Made by a program: the position numbers and the translations under genes. From the NCBI GenBank assembly GCA_023404675.1, contig JAEYAW010000010.1, forward strand, positions 248,001 through 312,000: 64,000 bases of DNA, written 5' to 3'. Each line of letters begins with the position of its first letter. Within the stretch, counting starts at the first letter, position 1. Below the pieces are notes generated by a model. That model was not told where the DNA came from and did no database searches. It saw nothing but the letters and a program-made list of their open reading frames with translations. The DNA comes from Pseudomonadota bacterium. Lineage in GTDB: Bacteria; Pseudomonadota; Alphaproteobacteria; Rhizobiales; Xanthobacteraceae. This document shows positions 49,920 through 58,645 of this stretch, piece after piece.

Positions 49920-51587
49920 ATGACGGATCATCCAGCAGTTGAAACCGCCGTGGTGCAGGCCAGCCATCTGACGGTGACCGCCGGCAACGACGGGGCTCGC
50001 ATCGTCGATGATATCAGCTTCTCGATCATGTCGGGGAGCGTGCTGGCGCTGGTCGGGGAATCCGGATCGGGCAAGACCATGGCGGCGCGCGCGGTGCTCG
50101 GCCTGCTGCCGGTGCCGCTGACGATCGCGCCGGACAGCAGCATCCGGTTTCGCGAAACCGAACTCAACGGCATCGCCTCCCGGCTGCTGCGCAAGATCCG
50201 CGGCCAGCATATCGGCATGGTGTTTCAGGAGCCGATGGTCTCACTCAATCCGTCGATGACCATCGGGCGGCAGATGGCCGAAGGGCTGGCACTGCATCAC
50301 CGCCGGCTCGGACGCGGCGAGATTCGGGATCGTTGTCTGGCGATGCTGGCGCGCGTCAGCATCCCCGATCCGCAACGGTGCCTCAGCGCCTATCCGCACG
50401 AATTCTCCGGCGGCATGCGCCAGCGCATCATGCTGGCCTCGGTAATGCTGCTGAAGCCTGATCTGCTGATCGCGGACGAGCCGACCACGGCGCTCGACAC
50501 GCTGGTCCAGCGCGACGTGCTCGATCTCATGGTGGAGCTGACGCAGGAGAACGGGACGGCGGTTCTCCTCATCAGTCATGATCTCGGCATGGTCTCGCAC
50601 TACGCGCGCGACGTCGCCGTCATGCTCAAGGGCCAGATCGTCGAACGCGGCCGCAGTGTGGATGTTCTGTCGTCGCCTCGACACAACTACACGCAGCGTC
50701 TGGTCGACGCGCTGCCGCGCCGCAGCGCCGGCGGCGTTCGCGGCGCGCGGGAGCGCAAGCCTCTGGTCGAGATCAACGATGTCGTGATCGACTATCCCGG
50801 CCAGCCGCGCCTGTTCGGCCGCCGCGAGGCCAAACGCGCCGTGGACGGCGTCAGCCTGTCGATCGGCGAAGGCGAGACGCTGGCGCTGGTCGGCGGCTCC
50901 GGTTCGGGCAAGACGACGCTCGGCCGTGCCGCCGTGGGACTGATCGATCCCACGGCCGGCAGTATTTCGTTTCGCGGCGGGCAAATCGTGGCCTGGCGCG
51001 GACGCGCGGCGCGGCTGCAGCGCGAAGAGATGCAGATCGTCTTTCAGGATCCGTATTCGTCGCTTGATCCGCGCCAGCGCGTCGAGGATATCGTCGCCGA
51101 GCCGCTCCGGCTCGACTCCACGATGGAGCGCACCGCGCGCGATCACAGGGTGCGCGAGGTGCTGACCGAGGTCGGGCTGTCGAACGATTTCCTACGCCGC
51201 CTGCCGCACCAGCTCTCCGGCGGCCAGCGCCAGCGTGTCGCCATCGCCCGCGCCATCGTCCGCCGCCCGGCCTTCGTGGTGGCCGACGAGCCGGTGTCCG
51301 CGCTCGACATGACGGTGCAGAAGCAGATCCTCGCGCTGATCCGCAGCCTTCAGGATCGCTACGGCTTTGCCTGCCTGTTCGTGTCGCACGATCTTGGCGC
51401 GGTCGAGCAGGTCGCCGACCGCGTCGCCGTGATGCAGAACGGCAAGATCGTCGAGATCGGCAGCCGCGACGACATCTTCGATCGACCGCAGCACGACTAT
51501 ACCAAACGGTTGCTGAATGCGGCCATGCTGCTGGACCGCACGTTCGACGGCGTGGCGACGACGCCGGCTGGCGTGCCAGCCGCCTGA
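49920..51587 (+). CDS. Fused double ABC ATPase (DppD-DppF type)
   Basis: 555 residues with two complete nucleotide-binding domains in one chain. The first has Walker A GESGSGKTM, signature FSGGMRQRI and Walker B LLIADEPTTALD. The second has GGSGSGKTT, LSGGQRQRV and FVVADEPVSALD. Such fusions (as in GsiA) replace separate D and F ATPases. It drives the DppB/DppC-like channel encoded just upstream. The transcription unit ends here; the matching binding protein is on the opposite strand, convergent. Confidence 0.95.
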   Translation: MTDHPAVETAVVQASHLTVTAGNDGARIVDDISFSIMSGSVLALVGESGSGKTMAARAVLGLLPVPLTIAPDSSIRFRETELNGIASRLLRKIRGQHIGMVFQEPMVSLNPSMTIGRQMAEGLALHHRRLGRGEIRDRCLAMLARVSIPDPQRCLSAYPHEFSGGMRQRIMLASVMLLKPDLLIADEPTTALDTLVQRDVLDLMVELTQENGTAVLLISHDLGMVSHYARDVAVMLKGQIVERGRSVDVLSSPRHNYTQRLVDALPRRSAGGVRGARERKPLVEINDVVIDYPGQPRLFGRREAKRAVDGVSLSIGEGETLALVGGSGSGKTTLGRAAVGLIDPTAGSISFRGGQIVAWRGRAARLQREEMQIVFQDPYSSLDPRQRVEDIVAEPLRLDSTMERTARDHRVREVLTEVGLSNDFLRRLPHQLSGGQRQRVAIARAIVRRPAFVVADEPVSALDMTVQKQILALIRSLQDRYGFACLFVSHDLGAVEQVADRVAVMQNGKIVEIGSRDDIFDRPQHDYTKRLLNAAMLLDRTFDGVATTPAGVPAA

Positions 51588-51651
51588 CGGCGGCCCCTTA
51601 TCGTCAGTCCCGACCGCGACAACAGCCGCGACAGCTAGATGTCACAACAAA

Positions 51652-51680
51652 AAGCCCGGCGCAGCTGCTGCGCCGGGCTT
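51652..51680 (-). terminator. Intrinsic terminator
   Basis: A perfect 13-bp stem, AAGCCCGGCGCAG and CTGCGCCGGGCTT, surrounds a 3-base loop. On the minus strand the stem is followed by a T-rich run (TTTTTGTTGT), so it terminates the binding-protein transcript. It probably also acts on the convergent ATPase mRNA. Confidence 0.85.
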
Positions 51681-51703
51681 GACGTGTTTCGCACGCGGAG
51701 AAT

Positions 51704-53281
51704 TTACGGCTTCTTCCACACGCCCCAGGCGCGCGGCTTTTCCAGCGGCCAGGATTCGTAGCCCACCAGCTTCGGCGACACTGCCTCGATCACCGGATAG
51801 TAGAACAGCCCGAGGATCGGGACATCCTCCACCATCATCGCATGCAGCTGCTTCAACACATTCTTGCGTTCGTTGAAGTCGGCGGTGTTCAGGGCCTTGA
51901 GATAGAGATCGCGGGCCGCCTCGTTGTCCCACTGCGACGTTGCCGAGACCGATTTGCGGCCAATCAGCGATCCGTAGATGATCATCGGATCGGCGCGCGA
52001 GGAATAGCCGAACGACTGCAGCTGGAACTTGCCGGTGGTGAAGTTGTCGAGCTGCGCGGCCCAGTCGATGACATCGAGCTGGACGTTGAAGCCTGCGGCC
52101 ACCAGCATTGCCTGCACCATGACGGCATTGTCGTACATGCCGATATAACGCTTGTTGGTCTGCATCTTGATCGGCTCGCCCTTGTAGCCGGCCTCCGCCA
52201 GCAGCTTCTTCGCGGCGGCGGGATCGTAAGCGGGCCAGTTCCGGAACGACGGATCGAAATAGGCGCTGGAATCCGGCACGCCCGACGAGTTGAACTTGGT
52301 CAGCCCGGCAAGCTTGGTGTCGGCGATCTCGTTGAAGTCGATCGCATGGGCCAGCGCCCGCCGAATCTTGACGTTCGACATCAGCGGGTCGTTGGTCTGG
52401 ATCAGGATCGCAGACAGCGACAGCCCAGGCGAGGTCTTGACGATCGCGCCGCGCTTCTTCATGTCGTCGATATGCGAGATCTGCAGATAGGTCACGACAT
52501 CGACCTGCCCCGCGATCAGCGCCGTCTCGGCCGCCGTCTTGTCCGGAATCACGACGAAGCGCGCCTCGTCCAGATAGGTGGTGCGGTCGCCGCTGTAGCC
52601 GTCGCGCCTGGTTTTCAGCGGAACGTAATCCGCGAAGCGCTCCAGCGAGACGTATTGCTCCTTGCGCCATTCCTTCAGCTTGAACGGTCCGCTGCCGATG
52701 GCCGATCCGGCGATCCAGTTGCCGTCGGCACCCACGTTCTTCGGGCTCGCGATCCAGAAATTGCAGACGATGTCCGCAAGACGGACGAGAAACAACGTGT
52801 TCGGCTTGTCGAGAGTGAAGACCACGGTGCGGTCGTCGGGAGCCTCGACCGATTCCACCTTCAGGCCGCGCACGCCATTGAAACTGGCGTTGCAGAGCCA
52901 GGGCGTGCCGCCGGACTGGGCCGCGCCCATGCGGCGATCCCACAGCCACTTCACGTCGGAGGCCAGAACCTTGTCGCCGTTGTGGTAGGTCGCGCCTTCC
53001 TTGAGCTTGAAGGTGTACGTCTTCCCGTCCGGCGAGACCTCCCAGCTTTCCGCCGCTGCGGGGCCGATGGTCATGTCGTCCTTGTGCGCGACCAGTTGCT
53101 CGTAGATGTGGTTCAGCACCAGATCGGTGATGTTGTCGCTGCGGCTGGCGTCGAGGCTGCGGATATCGGCCGTCAGCACCACGTTCATGGTGCCGCCCCG
53201 GATCGGCTCCTCGGCGAGCGCCGGAGCAGCGCAAGCGAGCGCCGCACATAGAGCGGCGGCAGTTGCAAGTCTTCCCTTCAT
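51704..53281 (-). CDS. Oligopeptide-type ABC substrate-binding protein (DppA-like)
   Basis: 525 residues. A Sec signal peptide (MKGRLATAAALCAALACAAP, cleavage after ALA near residue 24) is followed by a type 5 solute-binding domain: TADIRSLDASRSDNITDLVL at the start, and KTYTFKLKEGATYHNGDKV, the family signature region. ATG 53281 has GGAG eight bases upstream; a GTG at 53293 is the alternative. It should serve the importer at 48145-51587, although it is encoded on the other strand and co-oriented with the aminotransferase 28 bases upstream. Confidence 0.94.
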   Translation of the reverse strand: MKGRLATAAALCAALACAAPALAEEPIRGGTMNVVLTADIRSLDASRSDNITDLVLNHIYEQLVAHKDDMTIGPAAAESWEVSPDGKTYTFKLKEGATYHNGDKVLASDVKWLWDRRMGAAQSGGTPWLCNASFNGVRGLKVESVEAPDDRTVVFTLDKPNTLFLVRLADIVCNFWIASPKNVGADGNWIAGSAIGSGPFKLKEWRKEQYVSLERFADYVPLKTRRDGYSGDRTTYLDEARFVVIPDKTAAETALIAGQVDVVTYLQISHIDDMKKRGAIVKTSPGLSLSAILIQTNDPLMSNVKIRRALAHAIDFNEIADTKLAGLTKFNSSGVPDSSAYFDPSFRNWPAYDPAAAKKLLAEAGYKGEPIKMQTNKRYIGMYDNAVMVQAMLVAAGFNVQLDVIDWAAQLDNFTTGKFQLQSFGYSSRADPMIIYGSLIGRKSVSATSQWDNEAARDLYLKALNTADFNERKNVLKQLHAMMVEDVPILGLFYYPVIEAVSPKLVGYESWPLEKPRAWGVWKKP

Positions 53282-53308
53282 GCAAGTCTCCACATCCTGT
53301 TGCAGCAG

Positions 53309-54679
53309 TTACGACAACCCGAAATGCCGCGCCGTCGCGTCAAGCGCATCGGCCAGCTTTTCGGTCAGTTCATCGACTTCCGCATGGGTCATGATCAGCG
53401 CCGGGCTGAGCACGATCGACTGGCCGACCGCACGGACGATCAGTCCGCGGTCGTAGCAGGCCTCGCGGCAGAAAATCCCAGCGCCCTCCTCCACCGTGAA
53501 GGTCTCGCGCGTCTCCTTGCTCTTGACGAGTTGCAGCGCTGCCAGCGCGCCGACGCCGCGCACCTCGCCGACAATGGATTTGTCGAGCAGCGTCGCCAGC
53601 TTCGCATGCAGGTAGGGACCGAGATCCTGATGAACCCGATCGACCAGTTTCTCGCGTTCGATGATATCGATGTTGGCGAGCGCGACCGCGCAGGCCACCG
53701 GATGGCCCGAATAGGTGTAGCCATGCGCGAGATGGCCACCGCCACTGATGGTCGCGAAGACGCGCGCGTTCATCGCCACGGCCGAGATCGGCAGATAGCC
53801 GGACGACAGTCCCTTGGCCATCGTCATGATGTCAGGCTCGATGCCGAAGGTTTGTGTGCCGAACCATGAGCCGGTGCGCCCGAACCCGCAGATCACCTCG
53901 TCCGCGATCAGCAGCACGTCGTACTTGCGGCAGATCTTCTGGATCTCCGGCCAGTAGGTCAGCGGCGGATCGATCACGCCGCCGGCGCCCTGAACCGGCT
54001 CGCCGATGAACGCCGCGACGTTCTCCGGTCCGAGTTCGAGAATCCGTTCCTCCAGCGCCTGCGCGGCCTGAATGCCGAATTCGTCCTTCGTCAGATTGGA
54101 ATGCGCTCCGTACCAGTGCGGATGCGCGACATGGGAGAAGTTCGGCAGCGTGCCGCCATCGAGGGCATGCATATGCGGCAGGCCGCACAGGCTGGCCGCG
54201 GCCAGCGTGGTGCCGTGATAGGCCATCGTCCGGCTGATGATCACGCGCTTGTCCGGGCGGCCCTGCAGCCGCCAGAAATATCGGACCATCCGCACCACGG
54301 TGTCGTTGGCCTCGGAGCCGGAATTGGCGAACAGGAAATGGTCGAGGCCTTCGGGCGTGAGCTGCGACAGACGGTGCGCCAGCGCGGTCATCGTCGGCGT
54401 CGTGCTCTGGAAATGGTTGCTGTAGAACGGCAGCGCCTCCATCTGCCCGGCGGCGGCCTCGATCAGGTCCTGCCGCCCGTAGCCGATATTGACGCACCAC
54501 AGCCCGGCCATGCCGTCGAGAAAACGGCGGCCGTCGCTATCCCAGATCTGGCAGCCTTCGCCGCGCACCACGACGCGGGTCTTGCCGCTCGCGATCAGCG
54601 CGGGATCGGTGAAGGAATGGACGTGATGGGCTCCGTCGAGGGCCTGCCAGTCGCGCGTTGTCCTGATTGTATCGAGCAT
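53309..54679 (-). CDS. Class III (omega-amino acid) aminotransferase
   Basis: 456 residues. PLP contacts are evident: FANSGSEANDTVVRMVRY (phosphate site), YHGTT, ADEVICGFGRTG with Asp260, and TMAKGLSSGYLP with Lys289 as the Schiff-base lysine. These enzymes transfer the terminal amino group of omega-amino acids or diamines to pyruvate or 2-oxoglutarate. ATG 54679 has GGAG upstream. It precedes the peptide-binding protein gene by 28 bases, so the two share an operon. Its presence beside NylB-like hydrolases and a peptide importer is reminiscent of the hydrolysis and transamination of 6-aminohexanoate-type oligomers, but the substrate is inferred. Confidence 0.93.
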   Translation of the reverse strand: MLDTIRTTRDWQALDGAHHVHSFTDPALIASGKTRVVVRGEGCQIWDSDGRRFLDGMAGLWCVNIGYGRQDLIEAAAGQMEALPFYSNHFQSTTPTMTALAHRLSQLTPEGLDHFLFANSGSEANDTVVRMVRYFWRLQGRPDKRVIISRTMAYHGTTLAAASLCGLPHMHALDGGTLPNFSHVAHPHWYGAHSNLTKDEFGIQAAQALEERILELGPENVAAFIGEPVQGAGGVIDPPLTYWPEIQKICRKYDVLLIADEVICGFGRTGSWFGTQTFGIEPDIMTMAKGLSSGYLPISAVAMNARVFATISGGGHLAHGYTYSGHPVACAVALANIDIIEREKLVDRVHQDLGPYLHAKLATLLDKSIVGEVRGVGALAALQLVKSKETRETFTVEEGAGIFCREACYDRGLIVRAVGQSIVLSPALIMTHAEVDELTEKLADALDATARHFGLS

Positions 54680-55116
54680 CTCTGTCTCCGATGGCGCCGG
54701 CAAAGCCACATGGGGCCAGCGCTATCGAAGGCGATCATTCAGGCGTTCCGGAACACACGGGAGATGCCAAAAGACATCCGCGTGGTGACCAACGCGCACC
54801 ACGCCCCTTTTGTCCGGATCACTCCACGCGATATTCGGGCGATCTCGAATGCCAACAACGGCCTCGCACTGCAAGACGACAGAACTTGCCGGGGGACCAG
54901 TTGATCCACCGATCTGCCGAAGGCGAAAACGCACGACCGCGCTCGGCGTCGATGTCATCTGCGGCGGAATTCGTGATCGCCTTTGTCCATAAGTGAACAT
55001 CCAGCGGCGCGCGGAAGGCGTAGGATCACAGCGTCCGAGGTCAAACCTGCAGCCCGAATGGCCGCAGCCCTTTGGTAGCCGTCTATCGGCCACGCCCCGG
55101 ACGGGAGGATCAAGTC
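54680..55116. other. Intergenic region, nothing recognised
   Basis: About 437 bases containing the promoter area of the aminotransferase operon on the minus strand and of the small gene at 55117 on the plus strand. Short open frames here show no protein-like features, and I saw no RNA gene or repeat. Confidence 0.5.
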
Positions 55117-55308
55117 ATGGCTCAATACAAGCCTCCGCGTTCCGGATTTCCTGACCCGGACGATGCAGCCGAAGCACTGGAAGCGGCGCGGGCGATGCCG
55201 CCCGGGACCGCACGCAACGAGGCGCTGAAGCGCGCCGGCCAGATGCGCGCCGAGGCCGACGCGCGGCGCTGGGCCAGTTCGGAAGAACTGAAGCCGCCGC
55301 ACGGCTGA
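55117..55308 (+). CDS. Small soluble protein, unknown function
   Basis: 63 residues, no recognised family. GGGAGG lies nine bases before ATG 55117. The sequence is polar and helical (DDAAEALEAARAMPPGTARN, then EALKRAGQMRAEADARRW), with a Pro-rich start and end. The AxxAAxA-type helix with regular Arg/Glu resembles many small conserved proteins of Bradyrhizobium-like genomes. It stands alone. Confidence 0.65.
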   Translation: MAQYKPPRSGFPDPDDAAEALEAARAMPPGTARNEALKRAGQMRAEADARRWASSEELKPPHG

Positions 55309-55442
55309 AATGATCGTTGCGAAGCCATCTTCGGGACGTCGACGGCATCGACGATCTTCGCGATCTGGCAGCGCACGAGCAGCGCTTGTCGTGCCGGCGG
55401 ATCCGTTTATAAGTTAGCGATCAGGCCGCAGCGGGAAGGACC

Positions 55443-55841
55443 GTGCTTGAAGCGCTCAAACGATGGTCGCGCCTTCTGAAGCGCAACGTGCATGCAGTGT
55501 TTCTGGCCGTACGCGATCCGCGCGTCCCGTGGTTCGCGAAAATGCTGGGCATCGCGATCATCGCATACGCGCTGTCGCCGATCGACCTGATCCCTGACTT
55601 TATTCCCGTCCTCGGCTATCTTGATGATCTGATCATCGTGCCTCTTGGCATCGCTCTCGTCATCAGACTCATTCCAGCCGATGTGATGGCGGAACACATC
55701 GAGCAAGCGGACGCGGCTGATCGGCCGCCGGTCAGCCGCATCGGCGCAGCAATGATCGTCGCGATCTGGATCACAGCCGTTGCGAGCCTCGTCCGGGCCT
55801 CCGGCCTGGTCGATCAATGCGCGCTGATCAGTGCATGCTGA
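55443..55841 (+). CDS. DUF1232 membrane protein (YkvA-like)
   Basis: 132 residues. The hallmark IAYALSPIDLIPDFIPVLGY followed by LDDLIIVPLGIALVIRLIP defines the DUF1232 domain. A further helix at the C-terminus (GAAMIVAIWITAVASLV) makes it an inner membrane protein. GTG 55443 follows GGGAAGGA at good spacing. The biochemical function of the family is unknown to me. It is convergent with the small gene at 55842, with no gap between them. Confidence 0.85.
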   Translation: MLEALKRWSRLLKRNVHAVFLAVRDPRVPWFAKMLGIAIIAYALSPIDLIPDFIPVLGYLDDLIIVPLGIALVIRLIPADVMAEHIEQADAADRPPVSRIGAAMIVAIWITAVASLVRASGLVDQCALISAC

Positions 55842-56060
55842 TCAGTGCACCGTAGCCAGCGGAATAATGGAGGACGGCCGGCCCTCGCCGTCGAACGCCA
55901 CCACACAAAGTCCCGACAACATCGCTTCCGACATCGACCGGCGCAGCCGCCGGGCCAATAGGCGCGAGCGGCGGGCCGCGCCCTTCGCGTCGAGCCAGCC
56001 CTCGCCCGCGGGCTGGTCGAACGATGTCAGATCGGTCAGACCGAAGGTAAATTTTTCCAT
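55842..56060 (-). CDS. Small conserved-looking protein, unknown
   Basis: 72 residues. A good ribosome site (GGAGACGGGG) precedes ATG 56060, and the composition is protein-like: an N-terminal KFTFGLTDLTSFDQPAGEGW, a basic middle (RRSRLLARRLRRS), and a C-terminal hydrophobic strand (LCVVAFDGEGRPSSIIPLA). No domain recognised. Confidence 0.55.
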   Translation of the reverse strand: MEKFTFGLTDLTSFDQPAGEGWLDAKGAARRSRLLARRLRRSMSEAMLSGLCVVAFDGEGRPSSIIPLATVH

Positions 56061-56174
56061 GTCCCCGTCTCCTGCGTGACGACAATCCTCACAAGTGACG
56101 GCAGTTCGTTGACAATGGAGAAGTATCCCCGTTGTCCACAGGGATGCCTCCCACCAAAGATCTTGGCGACTCGC

Positions 56175-56489
56175 TTATTTTGTTGTCAGCGCATTCCAGT
56201 CGACCGACTTCGGCGGCGGCTCGGACTTCCTGACAGGCGCGGACCGCGCCTCGCCACGAACGCCGCCCCACGGGTCGGCCGGCGGCGCATCAGGAATCCT
56301 GCGCATCTGGGCACGGCGCTCGTCTTCCTGCCGGCGGCGCGCTTCCTTTTCCTCCGGAGAGAGCGTCTTGGCGTCCTCGTTCAGCTTGAAGCCGGGAGTC
56401 AACTGCGCCATCGCCGGCTGCGTGGACAGAACCGCCGCTCCCATCAGCAGCAGTCCCCCCGCACCCAGACCTTTCAAGAACCTCTTCAT
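56175..56489 (-). CDS. Small exported protein, unknown
   Basis: 104 residues from ATG 56489 with AGGA upstream. The N-terminus KRFLKGLGAGGLLLMGAAVL followed by STQPAMA is a clear Sec signal peptide. The mature part is short, charged and probably disordered (SPEEKEARRRQEDERRAQMR), followed by a Pro-rich end. It would be periplasmic. No family recognised. Confidence 0.7.
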   Translation of the reverse strand: MKRFLKGLGAGGLLLMGAAVLSTQPAMAQLTPGFKLNEDAKTLSPEEKEARRRQEDERRAQMRRIPDAPPADPWGGVRGEARSAPVRKSEPPPKSVDWNALTTK

Positions 56490-56685
56490 TCCTGTCCCCT
56501 GCATTTCTCCTGTCGCCCCGGACCCTCTGCTATTCTAGACAAGTTGCCGTGCCCGGCAAACCACCGGGAACGGCCGTGCGGCATTCCGCACGGGCGCAAC
56601 GGCCGCCTCGCCCCGGTCACGATGTCGCAGCACATGGTCAGACCGACACGGACAGGGCGCGTCCCAACGGGAGACACATCGGGAC

Positions 56686-56964
56686 ATGAAGCAAGACCTT
56701 GCCCGGCTGCCCCTGCTGCTCCTCGGCTTCGCCGCTCTCGCGGCGACGCATGCGCCCGCCCGCGCCGCCGACGATCCGGCGAAGGTCAGAACGCAGATCC
56801 GCTGCGAAAACTGGACACAGCTCGAGGATGGCCGCTGGACGCCGAAGCCCCAGGCGTCAATGAGCACGGAGGATTTTGCAGAAAGCACGCTGCTGCCGGG
56901 CGGCACGCGCGTGATGGGAGCGAAACTCGGAGCCCAGATCAGCCAGCGTTGCGCCGCAAAATAA
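56686..56964 (+). CDS. Small exported protein, unknown
   Basis: 92 residues. The signal peptide LPLLLLGFAALAATHAPARA is followed by a mature domain of about 65 residues with two cysteines (IRCENWTQLEDGRW and ISQRCAAK) that could form a disulfide in the periplasm. No family recognised. It is convergent with the Flp pilin gene. Confidence 0.65.
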   Translation: MKQDLARLPLLLLGFAALAATHAPARAADDPAKVRTQIRCENWTQLEDGRWTPKPQASMSTEDFAESTLLPGGTRVMGAKLGAQISQRCAAK

Positions 56965-56979
56965 CGGGCAGACGCGCGC

Positions 56980-57147
56980 TCACTTGTTCAGCGCGGAGCT
57001 CACCGACGAGAACTTCGTGTTCATCTCGGTGCCGATGCTGTTCACGGCTACCATGATCACGATGCTGATCCCGGCCGCGATCATCGCATACTCGATCGCC
57101 GTCGCGCCCGAGTTGTTGGCCCAGAACCTTCCCAGCAAGCCCCGCAT
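56980..57147 (-). CDS. Flp/Fap-type pilin
   Basis: 55 residues. FWANNSGATAIEYAMIAAGI is the textbook Flp pilin core: a short basic leader, the G/A-T-A-I-E-Y processing region with the conserved glutamate, then a single hydrophobic helix (IVIMVAVNSIG) and a polar tail. ATG 57147 is chosen because it gives the typical leader. Flp pilins are assembled by Tad machinery, but no tad/cpa genes are in this window, so it is an isolated copy here. Confidence 0.88.
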   Translation of the reverse strand: MRGLLGRFWANNSGATAIEYAMIAAGISIVIMVAVNSIGTEMNTKFSSVSSALNK

Positions 57148-57448
57148 AGGTGTCTCCACAAAGAGCAGATCAGGCGCTGCCTGCTGCACCGACGAACATA
57201 TCCTGAAGTTCCTGCTTGGTTCCTAACAGGGAACCCTAATGGAGTATTAAGATACCTTATTGAGGCCCTGGGCACGACTTGATCAGGTTCTGATGGATAG
57301 GCAAGCATCGGACAGATTGCGCCTGCCACCAGGCTGTATGGACCCCTAACGCGGCCCGGCGCTTTTGAGACAGATTGCAACGCTCTGTTGGGCGCGGCCT
57401 GTTACCGTGCGGAGAATCCGCAACCGATATCAGGCAGATCCGCCGCCG
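57148..57448. other. Intergenic region between pilin and acyltransferase genes
   Basis: About 300 bases that should contain the pilin promoter. GGTTCC (57218-57223) and GGAACC (57230-57235) form a small inverted repeat, and GTTC-N7-GTTC occurs at 57208-57222. Nothing else recognised. Confidence 0.4.
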
Positions 57449-58642
57449 ATGAACACCTGCACGAGCGACCCGTCGCAGACGCCACCGGTCCCCCGCGCCG
57501 GTGAGCCGGCGCCGGGTATGGCCGACTGCATTGCTGTTTCGGCCGTCCCCCAGGCGGCGTGGCGGGCGCTCGGCGATCGCGCCATCGAGCCCAGCGGCTA
57601 TTATCTGCCGGAATGGGAAGCCGCTGTCAGCGCATCGGCGCGCGGACGAACCGGCGCCTCGGCTCTGGCGGCCTTTGATTCCCGCGAGAAGACACAGTTG
57701 CTCGGCCTGATGCCTGTCGTCCCGCTGTGGCGGGCGAAACGGATCGCGCTGCCGGCGCTGGTCAGCGCCCATCCCTATGGCGTGCTGGGAACGCCGCTGC
57801 TGGACCGCGATCGCGCTGTCGAGGCCGTACGGGATTTGCTCGATGCCGCGCGCACGGGCGGCGCGCGCGCGATCCTGCTGCGCGACCTGCCGCTCGATGG
57901 CGCGGCGTTCGCGGCCATCGACGAAGCCATGGATGCGATGGGACTGCGGCCGCGCATCCTGCGCCACAGCGCGCGCGCCTGCCTCGATGCGACGCGCGAC
58001 GCGGACACGACGCTGCGCGAAGCGCTTGGCGCAAGGAGGCTGAAGGATTTGAGGCGGCTGCGCCGCCGCCTTGCCGATCACGGGCCGGTGGCTTTTTCCG
58101 TGGCACGCATGCCGACCGACGTCGCGCGCGAGCTTGAAGCGTTCCTGAGACTGGAAGCCTCGGGCTGGAAGGGCGCGCGAGGCACCGCGCTCATTCAGCA
58201 CGCGGGCGACGCGGCCTTCATCCGCAGCGCAGCGCCAGCGCTTGCGGCGCACGGCCAGTGCGAGATCGCGACGCTGCGCGCCGGGGAGCATCCGGTCGCG
58301 GCCGCCGTGCTGCTGCGCCATCTCGATCGCACATTCTATTTCAAGCTGGGTATCGACGAACGTTTTGCGCGCATGTCGCCCGGCGTACAGCTCACGCTCG
58401 ATATCACACGGCACTTGTGCGCCGATCCGGCAATCAGCCTCGCGGATTCAACGGCGGAAGACGGCAATCCCATGATCGAGCCGATCTGGCGCGGCCGCCT
58501 GCGGCTCGGCGACGTGCTGTTGCCGCTGCGGCGCACCGACCCCGTGGTGCCTGCAATCGCTACGGCGCTGAAGCTTCACGATGCGGCCTATCAAAACGCG
58601 CGGCGCATCGTCAGGACGGTGCGCCGCATAACGGGACGATAA
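57449..58642 (+). CDS. GNAT-fold (BioF2/CelD-like) acyltransferase
   Basis: 397 residues. The protein has the double-GNAT pattern of BioF2-like acetyltransferases: an N-terminal lobe with GYYLPEWEAAVSASARG, and a C-terminal lobe containing EAFLRLEASGWKGARGTALI, GEHPVAAAVLLRHLDRTFYF, then KLGIDERFARMSPG, which is the strand-loop motif of the family. Relatives take part in polysaccharide or cellulose acetylation, but the substrate is not predictable here. ATG 57449 is the first in-frame start giving a family-like N-terminus. Ribosome binding is weak. It stands alone, convergent with the DsbA-like gene. Confidence 0.8.
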   Translation: MNTCTSDPSQTPPVPRAGEPAPGMADCIAVSAVPQAAWRALGDRAIEPSGYYLPEWEAAVSASARGRTGASALAAFDSREKTQLLGLMPVVPLWRAKRIALPALVSAHPYGVLGTPLLDRDRAVEAVRDLLDAARTGGARAILLRDLPLDGAAFAAIDEAMDAMGLRPRILRHSARACLDATRDADTTLREALGARRLKDLRRLRRRLADHGPVAFSVARMPTDVARELEAFLRLEASGWKGARGTALIQHAGDAAFIRSAAPALAAHGQCEIATLRAGEHPVAAAVLLRHLDRTFYFKLGIDERFARMSPGVQLTLDITRHLCADPAISLADSTAEDGNPMIEPIWRGRLRLGDVLLPLRRTDPVVPAIATALKLHDAAYQNARRIVRTVRRITGR

Positions 58643-58645
58643 CGC

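Noticed and set aside
51642..53285. 547-residue frame on the same strand as the peptide-binding protein
   Set aside because: It is the shifted frame of the same DNA, lacks a signal peptide and any solute-binding motifs, and reads through the terminator region.
57208..57222. GTTC-N7-GTTC, a second LexA-box-like sequence upstream of the Flp pilin gene
   Set aside because: Eight fixed bases are expected about once by chance in a window of this size, and a pilin is not an expected SOS gene, so I do not annotate it as a LexA site.
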